Assembly (NCBI GenBank): GCA_017303355.1
Contig: JAFLCU010000004.1
Span: 62,001-126,000 of the forward strand
Length of the DNA: 64,000 nucleotides
Reading direction: 5' to 3'
From: Caulobacterales bacterium
Lineage (GTDB): Bacteria; Pseudomonadota; Alphaproteobacteria; Caulobacterales; Aquidulcibacteraceae
The position numbers were made by a program, and so were the translations under genes. Shown here piece after piece: positions 16,001 to 24,875 of the stretch. Under the pieces are notes generated by a model, which was given only the letters and a program-made list of their open reading frames with translations, did not search any database and was not told where the DNA came from. Positions within the stretch are counted from its first letter, which is position 1; every line of letters begins with the position of its first letter.

Positions 16001-18964
16001 CTATCGGCCGGCGGCGGCGCGTTCCTGGTTCAGCTTGAACAGATGTTCGAGAATTTGCTCGTCGCTGAGATCGGCGGGCCAGCCATAGGCGGTGGCGACG
16101 GCGGCGTCGAGCTGCTTGTGCAAATGACCGAGCCACGCCGGGCGCTCGTTGTAGAGCTTGGTCAGCGTGCGATCCTTGAGATGCTTGGCCGCTTCATCAT
16201 CCTTGGGGACGATGCGATCGGGATAACCGGGCACGACCTCCGGCACACGGTTCACCCATTCGGGCGGATTGAGCCAAGCTTCGCGTTTCTCGTTCAATTC
16301 ACGCGCCGCCGCCGCGATGGCGATCGCGCGCGGATCGTCGGCATAGGTGGGGGCGGGTATGTTGGGCGTTAGGCCTTCGGGGAAGGGGAAGGTTTCGAAG
16401 GTGGTGGTGGGCGTGTAGCGAGGATCGTTGCCGACGCCAAGCCAAGTGCCCATGCGCAGCGCCCAAAGTTCATGGAAGCGCGAATGCAGGATGCCGAACG
16501 TGGTGTCGTCGTCGCGGGCGATGGCTATCGTCGCGGAGTCCGGGCAAACGCGCCGATCAGCCCAGACAAATGACCGATATGTCGCCACGCGAGGGGTGAG
16601 GATAAATCGCGAAAGGCGCGACAACGCCGCCCACATTCCTGGTCGTGGCTCCACATGACGCCACCAATATTCGCGGTAAAGTGGACGTTTGTTCTCGCGG
16701 CGCTCGGGTTCAACGTGCACGAGTACGTGGCGAAACGGTGCTTCGTAGAGAGCGGCATCAGACTGGCTCATCGTCCAACCGAAGTCGATGATCCACTTGT
16801 CCGCTGGCCGTCGCGTAATGTCGGCGCCATTTCGCCAAGGCTTCAGAACATCCGCGTTCGATCGACCGTTAGGATTCGTGGGCGCAAGCAGCCAGTCACG
16901 TGCGAGTTCGCCGGAAACGTCGAACGCGCCACCTTTGGTATCGCCCATGAAGGCCACATTGGCGCATTCAGACAATTGTTTAGCTTTGGTTAGATCGACA
17001 GCTGAACCGGTGAGGTCCGCGTTAATAGCGATCGAGGCGCGGCCATCGAGGTTCTTTCCACAAAAGCCAGCGCCAAAGCCGATCTGTGATACCCGCACGG
17101 CTGCGCCGTCCAGAATCCATGGCTCATCCGCCCACGCCTCGCAAAGCGCGCCCGCATCGGCAATCGGCTCAATCACTTTGCGGTTCGCGCCACCGCGAAC
17201 CGAGTTGGTTGTAACGAGGCCGGCTCGTTGGCTTCGACGACATACGATCGCTTTCCACGCTTTTTCAACCCAGTAGCAGACGAGGTCTGCCTCAGCTGGG
17301 ACGCGGCTGTGATATACTTCGAAAAGGCGATCGACAGTGCCATCGCCCAGACTGTCGCGAAGGCGCTTCCCGCCAACAAACGGCGGGTTGCCGATGATCA
17401 CATCCGTCTCTGGCCACTCCGCTTCCGACCAGTCCTTTCGCTCAGGCCCTTTGCTGCGATCCAGCAGGGCGTCGCGCTCCTCGATTTGATCCAGTGTTTC
17501 CAAGATCGGTTTGCGGTCGGGCAAATAGCCATTCTTTTTCAGCCATTGCAGATCGCCGATCCAAAGCGTGACGCGCGCGAGTTCGGCGGCGTAGCGCTCG
17601 ATCTCGATACCGCGCAATTGCCTGACGCTAACGCGCAATGCCGGCGGTTCGATGCCCAGGCGCAGCACGTCGCCATGCGCGCGCCGCTCGATGTCGTGCA
17701 AGGCGTGCAGCGCCACGTACAAAAAATTGCCGCTGCCGCACGCCGGGTCGAGCACGCGGAACTTGGATAGACGATCGAGGAAGGCGTCGAGCCTCTCATT
17801 GGCGGCGGCGATTGCCTTGCTGCGTTTGGCGCGAAGCGCCGTCGTACGCTTGCGCCGGCCCTCTTCACCGGCCTTGGCGGCTTTCGGGTCTGCCTTCAAT
17901 TGCGCCGCGGCCTCCTCGCGGATCGCTTTCTCTTCGGCATCGGCGGCGGCGACATCTTCCATGATCGCCGCGATCTCGGCGTGCGCGATGTCCCACTCGG
18001 CCATGAGCGGGCGCGTGATGACTGGATCGACAATTTTCAGAATTTTTTCCCGATCGGTGTAGTGCGCGCCCAGCGCCGGCCGCTCGCGCGTGGCTTTCAG
18101 CGCCTGCTCGAACAAGGTCCCGAAAATGGCCGGATCGATTTCCGACCAATCATGCTCTTCGGCCGTCGTGGCGATGTCCTTCAGGTCGATGATTTCAAGC
18201 GGCAGCACATCTTCGCCATCGAACAAGCCGCCGTTGAACCAATCGATCTTGTGCTCGCCGAAATAGCCGCCCTTGTGCATCTGCGCGAAGAGGGTGCGCA
18301 TCTGCGCGGCGGCGTCCACGGGATGGCGCTGCACGTTCTGCATCATGCGCGAGAACAGTTTCGGCGGCAGCAGGCCTGCGTCCTCGGCGAACATGCAGAA
18401 GATCAGCCGATTGAGAAAATGCGCGACGGTGCGCGGATCGTGTTTGCGCTCTTGCAGGCGCCTGCCGATATCGCCGAAACGCTGTGCGGCCTTGGCCGTG
18501 AGGTCTTGCGGGCTGAGCGTTGGCTTCAGCTTCTCCGAGCCGTTGAACACCTGCTTCAGGAGATCGCGTTTGCCGGCGTCGAGCAGATCGTCGAGCGTCC
18601 ATGTGTGGGTTTCGGAAACGGTGTTGTTCCAATTGGTATGGACGATAATGCGATCCATGTCGCACACGACCAGATAGGGCGGCATCTGTAGATCGAGCGT
18701 GTAGGTCTGCAATTGGCGCAACGCCGCGCCCAAATCCTTGTGCCGACCCTTGTACTCCCAGGCGAAACAGCCCTTGCGCCAAACGTCGGCCCAGCCGTCG
18801 CCGCCGCCTGCTTTTTCGACGCCGCGTTCAAAGCAAAAGGAATCAGGCTGATCGGGGCGCGGTTCGCCGAGCAGGTCGCAGAGTTCGATGAAATGCAGCT
18901 GTGCGCCTTGGCGCTCGCGAAGGTCCGCGTCGCGCCATTTTTCGACGAATTGTAAAGCTGTCAT
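16001..18964 (-). CDS. Type IIG/IIL (MmeI-like) single-chain restriction-modification enzyme
   Basis: A 987-residue protein combining nuclease, methyltransferase and target recognition. A PD-(D/E)xK nuclease motif is at D60, E70, K72 (GWADVW...FAWEYKG). A helical linker follows. The gamma-class adenine methyltransferase shows SAM motif I DPACGSGNF at 406-414 and the catalytic NPPF at 526-529. The region after about residue 520 should carry the target recognition domain. A very charged Ala/Lys segment near 340-385 is an insert-like coiled coil. The start could also be 18973. No partner methylase or specificity subunit is adjacent. Bases about 16500-17400 use more A/T-ending codons than the flanks. 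Confidence 0.88.
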   Translation of the reverse strand: MTALQFVEKWRDADLRERQGAQLHFIELCDLLGEPRPDQPDSFCFERGVEKAGGGDGWADVWRKGCFAWEYKGRHKDLGAALRQLQTYTLDLQMPPYLVVCDMDRIIVHTNWNNTVSETHTWTLDDLLDAGKRDLLKQVFNGSEKLKPTLSPQDLTAKAAQRFGDIGRRLQERKHDPRTVAHFLNRLIFCMFAEDAGLLPPKLFSRMMQNVQRHPVDAAAQMRTLFAQMHKGGYFGEHKIDWFNGGLFDGEDVLPLEIIDLKDIATTAEEHDWSEIDPAIFGTLFEQALKATRERPALGAHYTDREKILKIVDPVITRPLMAEWDIAHAEIAAIMEDVAAADAEEKAIREEAAAQLKADPKAAKAGEEGRRKRTTALRAKRSKAIAAANERLDAFLDRLSKFRVLDPACGSGNFLYVALHALHDIERRAHGDVLRLGIEPPALRVSVRQLRGIEIERYAAELARVTLWIGDLQWLKKNGYLPDRKPILETLDQIEERDALLDRSKGPERKDWSEAEWPETDVIIGNPPFVGGKRLRDSLGDGTVDRLFEVYHSRVPAEADLVCYWVEKAWKAIVCRRSQRAGLVTTNSVRGGANRKVIEPIADAGALCEAWADEPWILDGAAVRVSQIGFGAGFCGKNLDGRASIAINADLTGSAVDLTKAKQLSECANVAFMGDTKGGAFDVSGELARDWLLAPTNPNGRSNADVLKPWRNGADITRRPADKWIIDFGWTMSQSDAALYEAPFRHVLVHVEPERRENKRPLYREYWWRHVEPRPGMWAALSRLSRFILTPRVATYRSFVWADRRVCPDSATIAIARDDDTTFGILHSRFHELWALRMGTWLGVGNDPRYTPTTTFETFPFPEGLTPNIPAPTYADDPRAIAIAAAARELNEKREAWLNPPEWVNRVPEVVPGYPDRIVPKDDEAAKHLKDRTLTKLYNERPAWLGHLHKQLDAAVATAYGWPADLSDEQILEHLFKLNQERAAAGR

Positions 18965-19040
18965 GGCCCCCATACGCGGAAATTGCCGCAGCGTGTCCAC
19001 GAAGTCGAGAGAAGAGCGGGCGGGTTCCAAGCCGCGCGGC

Positions 19041-19073
19041 AAGAAAAAGCGCGGAGACCGAAGTCTCCGCGCT
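19041..19073 (-). terminator. Rho-independent terminator after ribonucleotide reductase gene
   Basis: A perfect 11-bp stem (AGCGCGGAGAC with GTCTCCGCGCT) closes a TTCG tetraloop and is followed on the minus strand by TTTTTCTT. It lies 34 bp after the stop of the reductase gene. Confidence 0.9.
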
Positions 19074-19106
19074 AGCACTCCAACCCTTGGTCCATCTCTC
19101 AGCGTG

Positions 19107-20981
19107 CTATTGGCACGCGAGGCATTCTTCGTAATCGGTGCGCTCGGCCGGCATCGTCGGGGCTTCGGCGACCTCGGACTTGCTTTCCTCGCCGGCGAAG
19201 CCCGCGCGCTGCACCGATTTGGAGCGGCAATAATAGAGGCTCTTCACGCCGCGCTCCCACGCCATCCAGTGGAGCATGTGCAGATCCCACTTATCGACGT
19301 CGCCCGGGATGAACACGTTCAGCGATTGCGATTGGCAGATCAGCGGCGTGCGATCGGCGGCGAGTTCGATGATCCAGCGTTGATCGATTTCGAACGCGGT
19401 CTTGAAGATGCTCTTCTCGTCTTCGCTCAGGAAATCGAGATGCTGGACGCTGCCTTCGTTCTTGAGGATCGAAGACCACACGCCCTCGGTGTTCTTGCCT
19501 TTCTCTTCGAGCAATTGCTCGAGATAGGGGTTCTTCACCGCGAACGAGCCAGAGAGCGTCTTGTGCGTGTAGATGTTGGCCGGGATCGGCTCGACGCCGG
19601 CGGAGGTGCCGCCGCAGATGATCGAGATCGAAGCCGTCGGCGCGATCGCCAGCTTGTGCGAAAAGCGCGCCATGACGCCGGCTTCCTGCGCATCCGGGCA
19701 GGCGCCGCGCTCTTGCGCCAGCTTCACCGAAGCTGCGTCCGCGCCGCGACGGATGTGGCGGAAGAGGCGGTTGTTCCACACCTTGGCCATCGCCGATTCC
19801 ATCGACACGCCTTGCTTTTGCAGGAAGGAGTGGAAGCCCATGAGGCCCAAACCGACGCTGCGCTCGCGCATGGCGGCGTAGATGGCGCGTTCCATTTCCG
19901 GCGGCGCGCGTTCGATGAAATCCTGCAGCACGTTGTCGAGGAAGCGGAACACGTCCTCGAGGAATTCCGGCTCTTTTTCCCATTCCATGAACGTTTCGGC
20001 GTTCAAGGAGGAGAGGCAGCACACAGCCGTGCGCTCGCGGCCATTATGATCCATGCCGGTATGCAGCATGATTTCGGAGCAGAGGTTCGATTGGCGAACT
20101 TTCAAGCCAAGCTTCTTCTGGTGGCTCGGCATCTGCTTATTCACGGTGTCGGAATAAACGATGTAGGGCTCGCCGGTTTGCAGGCGGAGCTCTAGAATCT
20201 TCTGCCACAGCTTGCGCGCGCTGACATGCTTCAGCGGCTCTTGGTTCTTCGGGCTGCGCAGCGCGAACGGCAGGTCGTCACGCACCGCGATCATGAATTC
20301 GTCGGTGATGTTGATGCCGTGGTGAAGATTGAGGCTCTTGCGATTGAAATCGCCGGCCGGCTTCCGGATTTCGAGGAATTCCTCGATCTCTGGATGGTGG
20401 ATGTCGAGATACACCGCCGCCGAACCGCGCCGCAGCGAACCTTGGCTGATCGCCAGCGTGAGTGAATCCATCACCCGCACGAACGGAATGATGCCGGAGG
20501 TTTGCCCATTCTGGCCGACCTTTTCGCCGATGGAACGAACGCCGCCCCAATAGGTGCCGATGCCGCCGCCATTGGAGGCGAGCCACACATTCTCGTTCCA
20601 CGTGTCCATGATGCCGTCGAGTGAATCGCCGACAGCGTTGAGGAAGCACGAGATCGGCAAGCCGCGCTCGGCGCCGCCGTTCGAGAGAACGGGTGTCGCG
20701 GGCATGAACCAGAGCTTGGAGATGTAATCATAGATGCGTTGCGCGTGGCCGATGTCGTCGGCGAACGCGGTGGCGACGCGTGCGAACATGTCTTGATAAG
20801 ACTCGCCGGGCAGCAGGTAGCGATCGGTCAGCGTCGTTTTGCCGAATTCCGTCAGCAGCGCATCGCGGCTCGGATCCGTAACGACCTTCTCGACCACCTT
20901 CAGCGGAAGGAGGGGCTTGGGTTTGCCGCGATGGACCTCGCCCATGCGGTGGACCCCCGCTTTTTCCGCTCTTGCCTGCAT
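19107..20981 (-). CDS. nrdA: Ribonucleoside-diphosphate reductase, class I alpha subunit
   Basis: Reduces ribonucleotides to deoxyribonucleotides. The 624-residue product shows the active-site cysteine in GLPISCFLN, the N-x-C-x-E catalytic triple in SNLCSEIM, the second redox cysteine in AVCCLSSLN, the radical-transfer tyrosines in SLYYCRS, and a C-terminal redox pair in EECLACQ. The family's N-terminal ATP-cone allosteric domain is absent, so dATP inhibition through it is not expected. The beta subunit (nrdB) is not in this window. An NrdR-type box lies about 90 bp upstream. The start is ATG at 20981; an internal ATG at 20945 is less likely. Confidence 0.92.
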   Translation of the reverse strand: MQARAEKAGVHRMGEVHRGKPKPLLPLKVVEKVVTDPSRDALLTEFGKTTLTDRYLLPGESYQDMFARVATAFADDIGHAQRIYDYISKLWFMPATPVLSNGGAERGLPISCFLNAVGDSLDGIMDTWNENVWLASNGGGIGTYWGGVRSIGEKVGQNGQTSGIIPFVRVMDSLTLAISQGSLRRGSAAVYLDIHHPEIEEFLEIRKPAGDFNRKSLNLHHGINITDEFMIAVRDDLPFALRSPKNQEPLKHVSARKLWQKILELRLQTGEPYIVYSDTVNKQMPSHQKKLGLKVRQSNLCSEIMLHTGMDHNGRERTAVCCLSSLNAETFMEWEKEPEFLEDVFRFLDNVLQDFIERAPPEMERAIYAAMRERSVGLGLMGFHSFLQKQGVSMESAMAKVWNNRLFRHIRRGADAASVKLAQERGACPDAQEAGVMARFSHKLAIAPTASISIICGGTSAGVEPIPANIYTHKTLSGSFAVKNPYLEQLLEEKGKNTEGVWSSILKNEGSVQHLDFLSEDEKSIFKTAFEIDQRWIIELAADRTPLICQSQSLNVFIPGDVDKWDLHMLHWMAWERGVKSLYYCRSKSVQRAGFAGEESKSEVAEAPTMPAERTDYEECLACQ

Positions 20982-21066
20982 ACGTCAGCCCCCAGTTTCA
21001 ACTTGGTGTTAACCCGACTCGCTCTTGGCAAAAACCACACGTGGTTGCGTGCCGAAGCGATCCGTA

Positions 21067-21082
21067 CCGCTATATATAGTGA
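21067..21082 (-). promoter_or_regulatory. NrdR-type box upstream of nrdA
   Basis: The 16-bp site with core CTATATATAG followed by TG matches the NrdR box consensus (acaCwAtATaTwGtgt). It lies 86-101 bp upstream of the reductase start. NrdR normally uses two boxes; the second candidate (ACCAC-AC-GTGGT at 21035-21046) is degenerate. Confidence 0.65.
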
Positions 21083-21264
21083 TGCCATCGGTTAATGCAG
21101 GGTCAATGGGGAAGGCGGGATCGAGCCGATTTTTGGGTGTCGAATCTGTGAAAATCGGGTCGTGCCCGATGAATCCCGATTAACCAGAAGACGCCGATTC
21201 CGAGGGGGCAGCAGCCCATCTTTACACCCTTGCGCGCCAGTAATTTCCGGCGTTTTTGCGCTCC

Positions 21265-22149
21265 ATGAGCGATGCGAACGGGGGGGTGAAGGCGGTATTG
21301 ACTGCCGCTGGCGGAGCGACCCTGTTGGGGCTCTCGCCGATCTTCGTGCGCCTCTCCGAGCTCGATCCGCAGGCGACGAACTTCTGGCGATTCGCGCTGG
21401 CGCTGCCGATTCTGGGCGTCTGGGCCGCATTATCTGGGGCCGAGCGGGGCGGGACGGCTCGCCAGATCAGCTGGCTTCTGCTGGCGGGGCTGTTTTTCGG
21501 GGCCGAGGTCGGGCTTTGGGCCGCCGCGCTCGATTTCACCACGGTCGCCAACGCCACCTTGCTTTCCAACATGACGCCGATCTTCGCCGCGGCGTTCGGC
21601 TTCCTGCTTTTCAAGGAGCGGCTCCAGACCGGGATTTGGATTGGCGGCGGGCTGGCGCTTTTGGGCGCGCTGACGCTGTCGATCGCGCGGGCGCGGGCGG
21701 GTGCTGGGCCCACGCCGGAATTGGGCTGGCTGGGCGATACAATGGGGCTGGTCTCAGCCACGGGCTACGCGGCGTATCTTCTGATCGTGCGCTCCCTGGC
21801 GACGCGGGTATCGACGGGCGCCGTGATGCTGTGGGCGACATTGGCGGCGATGGTGTTCGCGGCCGGCGCCAGCGTGCTGATGGGCGAAAGCTTCCTGCCC
21901 ACGACATGGCAAGGCTGGCTGCCGCTGATCGGCCTTGGCCTCATTGTGCAAGCCGCCGCGCAAGGCTTGATCGCGTATGGCGTGGGCCGATTGCCGATCG
22001 TGGTGTCGACCATCCTATTGTGGATGCAACCGCTCTCCGCAGCATTGATGTCGTGGTTGTTTTTTGGCGAGGCGCTAGGCCCGCTGGCGCTCTTTGGCGC
22101 GGGCCTCATTCTGCTCGGCGTGTTTCTGGTTCAGCGCGCGCGTCAATGA
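21265..22149 (+). CDS. EamA/DMT superfamily transporter
   Basis: A 294-residue inner-membrane protein with ten predicted hydrophobic segments arranged as two EamA repeats (about 7-140 and 155-290), the usual drug/metabolite transporter layout. Typical elements are LLGLSPIFVRLSELDPQATNFWR in the first repeat and VVSTILLWMQPLSAALMSWLFFGE in the second. The substrate is not predictable. The ATG at 21265 is preferred over a TTG at 21256. Its 3' end overlaps the converging lepB gene by 7 nt. Confidence 0.88.
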   Translation: MSDANGGVKAVLTAAGGATLLGLSPIFVRLSELDPQATNFWRFALALPILGVWAALSGAERGGTARQISWLLLAGLFFGAEVGLWAAALDFTTVANATLLSNMTPIFAAAFGFLLFKERLQTGIWIGGGLALLGALTLSIARARAGAGPTPELGWLGDTMGLVSATGYAAYLLIVRSLATRVSTGAVMLWATLAAMVFAAGASVLMGESFLPTTWQGWLPLIGLGLIVQAAAQGLIAYGVGRLPIVVSTILLWMQPLSAALMSWLFFGEALGPLALFGAGLILLGVFLVQRARQ

Positions 22150-22895
22150 TGTAGCGGCCGCATCCAGCGCTGCATCGGACATGATACGCTTGGATCGTCG
22201 CCGCAGCGCGTGCGCGTCACGTACGTGATCTCGGCGCGCCCGATCAGGTTCTCGATCGGCACGGGCCCCATGCCGTCCCAGCGGCTGTCGAGCGAATTGT
22301 CGCGATTGTCGCCCATCATGAACAAATGCCGCTCCGGCACGACATACGGCCCGAAATTGTCGAGCGGAGCATTGTTGGAGAGATTGTACGTGGTGTGCGT
22401 GTAGCCGTCGGGCAGGCTTTCCTCGTAACGCTCGGCCCATTCCTGGCGGTGATCCGGCAAAGTGCTGCGCACCAGCAAGTCGCGCGGCGAGGTTTCCACC
22501 GCCACGCCATTGATCAGCAGCGCGCCGTCGCGCATCTCGATCGTGTCGCCGGGCAGGCCGATGGCGCGCTTGATCATGGTCTCGCCGGTGCGCGGATGAA
22601 TGAACACCACGACGTCGCCGCGACGCGGCAAGCTCTCGAACAGGCGCCCATCACCCGCTGGCAACATCCCGCCCAAATCGAACGGCAGTGAAAAACGGCT
22701 ATAGCCGTATGCGAATTTTGAGACGGCGACCTGATCGCCGACCTCGATATGCGGCGCCATGCTCTCGGACGGGATGCGATAATTCGCGAACGCCACGGTC
22801 GTGAACGCCATATAAGCCAGAAACGCGCCGGCCAGGGTCTTGGCCCAATCGATCAGATTTTCCAGCGTGTAGGACTTGCGTTCTTCGTTCTGCAT
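22143..22895 (-). CDS. lepB: Signal peptidase I
   Basis: Cleaves signal peptides from exported proteins at the outer face of the inner membrane. The 250-residue product has one N-terminal membrane anchor (about 17-37), the catalytic Ser45 in PSESMAPHIEVGD and the general base Lys109 in TMIKRAIGLPGD, followed by the conserved MGDNRDNSLDSR box. It is therefore the canonical active enzyme, in contrast to the paralogue at 35000-35989. The ATG at 22895 is chosen over a TTG at 22913 because the family N-terminus starts there. Confidence 0.94.
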   Translation of the reverse strand: MQNEERKSYTLENLIDWAKTLAGAFLAYMAFTTVAFANYRIPSESMAPHIEVGDQVAVSKFAYGYSRFSLPFDLGGMLPAGDGRLFESLPRRGDVVVFIHPRTGETMIKRAIGLPGDTIEMRDGALLINGVAVETSPRDLLVRSTLPDHRQEWAERYEESLPDGYTHTTYNLSNNAPLDNFGPYVVPERHLFMMGDNRDNSLDSRWDGMGPVPIENLIGRAEITYVTRTRCGDDPSVSCPMQRWMRPLHH

Positions 22896-22969
22896 CGGCC
22901 ACCCCTGGCGCAAGACTGCGAAGCCGCTAATTTGGCGTCAAGCACAAAGCCATCAGCCACGGGGCTTCA

Positions 22970-23617
22970 ATGACCAATGCATTCGCCGCGATTCTGGGCG
23001 GTTTGAAGGACGTGATCTTCGGGCGCCTCACGTGGCTTGCGCTTTTGAATTTGGTGGTGGCGCTGACCATCACGATCTCGGCGGCCACGGCGATCATCCG
23101 CTACGTGGTGCCGATGATTCCGGATGGCGCAGGCTGGTTTGGCTATCTTTCAACGGCCGGCGAGTTCGCCGCAAGCATCGCCGTCGCTGTGCTGGCCGTG
23201 GCGCTCTCACCGGCGATTTCGATGATTGTTGGCGGCGTGCTGTTCGATGTGGCGGCCGAGCGGGTGGAGAAGAAGCTTGGCATCGCCGGCGCGCAGGGTG
23301 TGCCGCTGCATCACGGGCTGCTGAACGGTTTGCGCATTGGCATCCCGGCTCTGGTTGTGAATCTGATCGTGCTGCCGCTCTATTTGATCCCGGTGATCAA
23401 CGCGCTTGTGTTCTATGGACTTAATGGTTTTCTGATGGGGCGCGAGTATCTGACGCAAACGGCGGTGCGGCGTATGTCGTTCGCGGACGCGGTAGCGTTG
23501 CGTAAGCGCAAGGGCCTGTCAGTGTTTCTGATCGGGCTTGCGTGCTCGTTCATTCCGTTCTTCGCGCCGCTCGTGGGCGCGAGCGCGATGACGCGCTTCA
23601 TCAATGCGTCGCGCTAG
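22970..23617 (+). CDS. EI24/CysZ-like membrane protein
   Basis: A 215-residue inner-membrane protein with about four to six hydrophobic segments and the EI24-domain pattern: an N-terminal helix DVIFGRLTWLALLNLVVALT, a central LNGLRIGIPALVVNLIVLPL, and FLMGREYLTQTAVRRMSFADA near the C-terminus. The family includes the sulfate permease-like CysZ, but most members are uncharacterised, so transport of a small anion is only a possibility. It is divergent from lepB and converges with the GNAT gene (4-nt overlap). Confidence 0.82.
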   Translation: MTNAFAAILGGLKDVIFGRLTWLALLNLVVALTITISAATAIIRYVVPMIPDGAGWFGYLSTAGEFAASIAVAVLAVALSPAISMIVGGVLFDVAAERVEKKLGIAGAQGVPLHHGLLNGLRIGIPALVVNLIVLPLYLIPVINALVFYGLNGFLMGREYLTQTAVRRMSFADAVALRKRKGLSVFLIGLACSFIPFFAPLVGASAMTRFINASR

Positions 23618-24336
23618 GCCTTGAGCCAGTAATGATAGGCGTATGCGCGGGCGAAGCCTTCGTTGGCGTAGAGCGCGACGGCCGGCCCGTTCGAAACTTC
23701 GACCTGCAGATAGGCGGTCTTCGCACCGTGGGTTTTGCCCCAGGCGCAAAGCGTGCGGACGATGTCTCGCGCATAGCCTTGGCGGCGCGCGCCGGGCGCG
23801 GTGCGCATGAGATATATGCCGACAAGATCGCCGGTCAGGCGGCCCAAGCCCACGGCGGCGGTGTCCGCGACGGCGAAGGCCGAGCGCTCCTGTGTCCGCA
23901 GCACGATGTCTTGCCGCTCGGCGAAATCCTCGGGCGAGGGCGCGGATGCGCGCATGGGCGCCCAGAAGGCTTCTGAGGGCGTAGCGCTGATAGCGATGGT
24001 TCGGCTTGGAGCGGGCGGCGCATCAAGCGCGCGCGTCATCACCAGCGTTTCCATCTGTGGCGCATAACCGTGCGCGGTGAGCAACGCGGCAAGATCGGCA
24101 GGGTGAATTGCGCCATCGGCGAGCTTGAACGCGGGCGCAATGCCGTGCGCGGCGGCCCAGGTCTCGGCGGCGTGAAGCGCGGCTTCAACATCCACGCCGC
24201 GCCATTCCAGCGGCCAGGTGGAATTGACGCGCCAGGATTTGCCGTCGGTGGCGAAGAGGCGCCAGCCATTGATCTCGTCCGCGTGGCGCGCGGGCCAAGC
24301 CGCGATGCAAGCGCGTTCGAGGTTCGCGGCGTTCAT
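23614..24336 (-). CDS. GNAT family N-acetyltransferase
   Basis: A 240-residue protein whose C-terminal half (about 120-240) is a GNAT domain: strand LVGIYLMRTAPGARRQGYARD carries the acetyl-CoA pyrophosphate loop (RRQGYA), followed by YLQVEVSNGPAVALYANEGF, the usual motif B. The N-terminal half (ERACIAAWPARHADEINGWRL) is a degenerate second GNAT-like part. The acceptor is unknown. The start overlaps the stop of the upstream methyltransferase by 4 nt (ATGA), so the two are cotranslated. Confidence 0.85.
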   Translation of the reverse strand: MNAANLERACIAAWPARHADEINGWRLFATDGKSWRVNSTWPLEWRGVDVEAALHAAETWAAAHGIAPAFKLADGAIHPADLAALLTAHGYAPQMETLVMTRALDAPPAPSRTIAISATPSEAFWAPMRASAPSPEDFAERQDIVLRTQERSAFAVADTAAVGLGRLTGDLVGIYLMRTAPGARRQGYARDIVRTLCAWGKTHGAKTAYLQVEVSNGPAVALYANEGFARAYAYHYWLKA

Positions 24337-24875
24337 GCCGTGCGCGCTTTCGGGACGCTGGCGATAATGGCGACAAGGCCGGCGCCGCCGCGCGTAGTCA
24401 TCCTTGTGGCGACGTTCTCGAAAATCTCTTCCGTGTTTTTCGCGGCGGCGCGCGCGATGCCGCGGCGCTGGCTGGCGCTTGGCGGTTCATACACTTGCAC
24501 GAAGGTGCTGCGCTTGGAGACGATGCGGCGGACATCTGTCCTGATGTCGTAGCCATCGGTCCAGAACAAATTCACGTTCACGGCGAACACGCGATCGAAC
24601 AAGGCTGGCTCGCGATCGAGCACGTTGAACGACGCTTCGAAAAAGAACGAGCGGCCTGCCTTGGTGTAGGCCGCGTTTCGGGCGATCGCCGCCTTGATCG
24701 CCGCGGGCGATTTGTCGATGCCCAGATATGTGCCGCGCCCGAGCAGCGGGCAGATGCGTTGCGCCGCGATGCCGCTGCCGCAGCCGATCTCGAAAACATT
24801 ATGCTTCGGCTCGATCTCCATGAGCTCAATCGCCCATTTGATCCGCGCCGGCGCTATCGCTTGAATTTTACGCAC
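24333..24875 (-). CDS. Class I SAM-dependent methyltransferase
   Basis: A 180-residue cytoplasmic protein with SAM motif I VFEIGCGSGIAAQRI (about 27-41), the acidic ribose contact in YLGIDKSP, and FDRVFAVNVNLFW as motif IV. It is short, with no added substrate domain, so it probably acts on a small molecule. It starts with GTG at 24875, overlapping the ethylmalonyl-CoA mutase stop by 8 nt, and overlaps the following GNAT gene. The three genes form a tight run, but a shared pathway is not evident. Confidence 0.83.
   Translation of the reverse strand: MRKIQAIAPARIKWAIELMEIEPKHNVFEIGCGSGIAAQRICPLLGRGTYLGIDKSPAAIKAAIARNAAYTKAGRSFFFEASFNVLDREPALFDRVFAVNVNLFWTDGYDIRTDVRRIVSKRSTFVQVYEPPSASQRRGIARAAAKNTEEIFENVATRMTTRGGAGLVAIIASVPKARTA

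Noticed and set aside
18888..20195. 435-residue open frame on the plus strand
   Set aside because: It is antisense to the ribonucleotide reductase and the restriction-modification gene start; the composition is shadow-like (Arg, His, Ala) with no domain or ribosome binding site.
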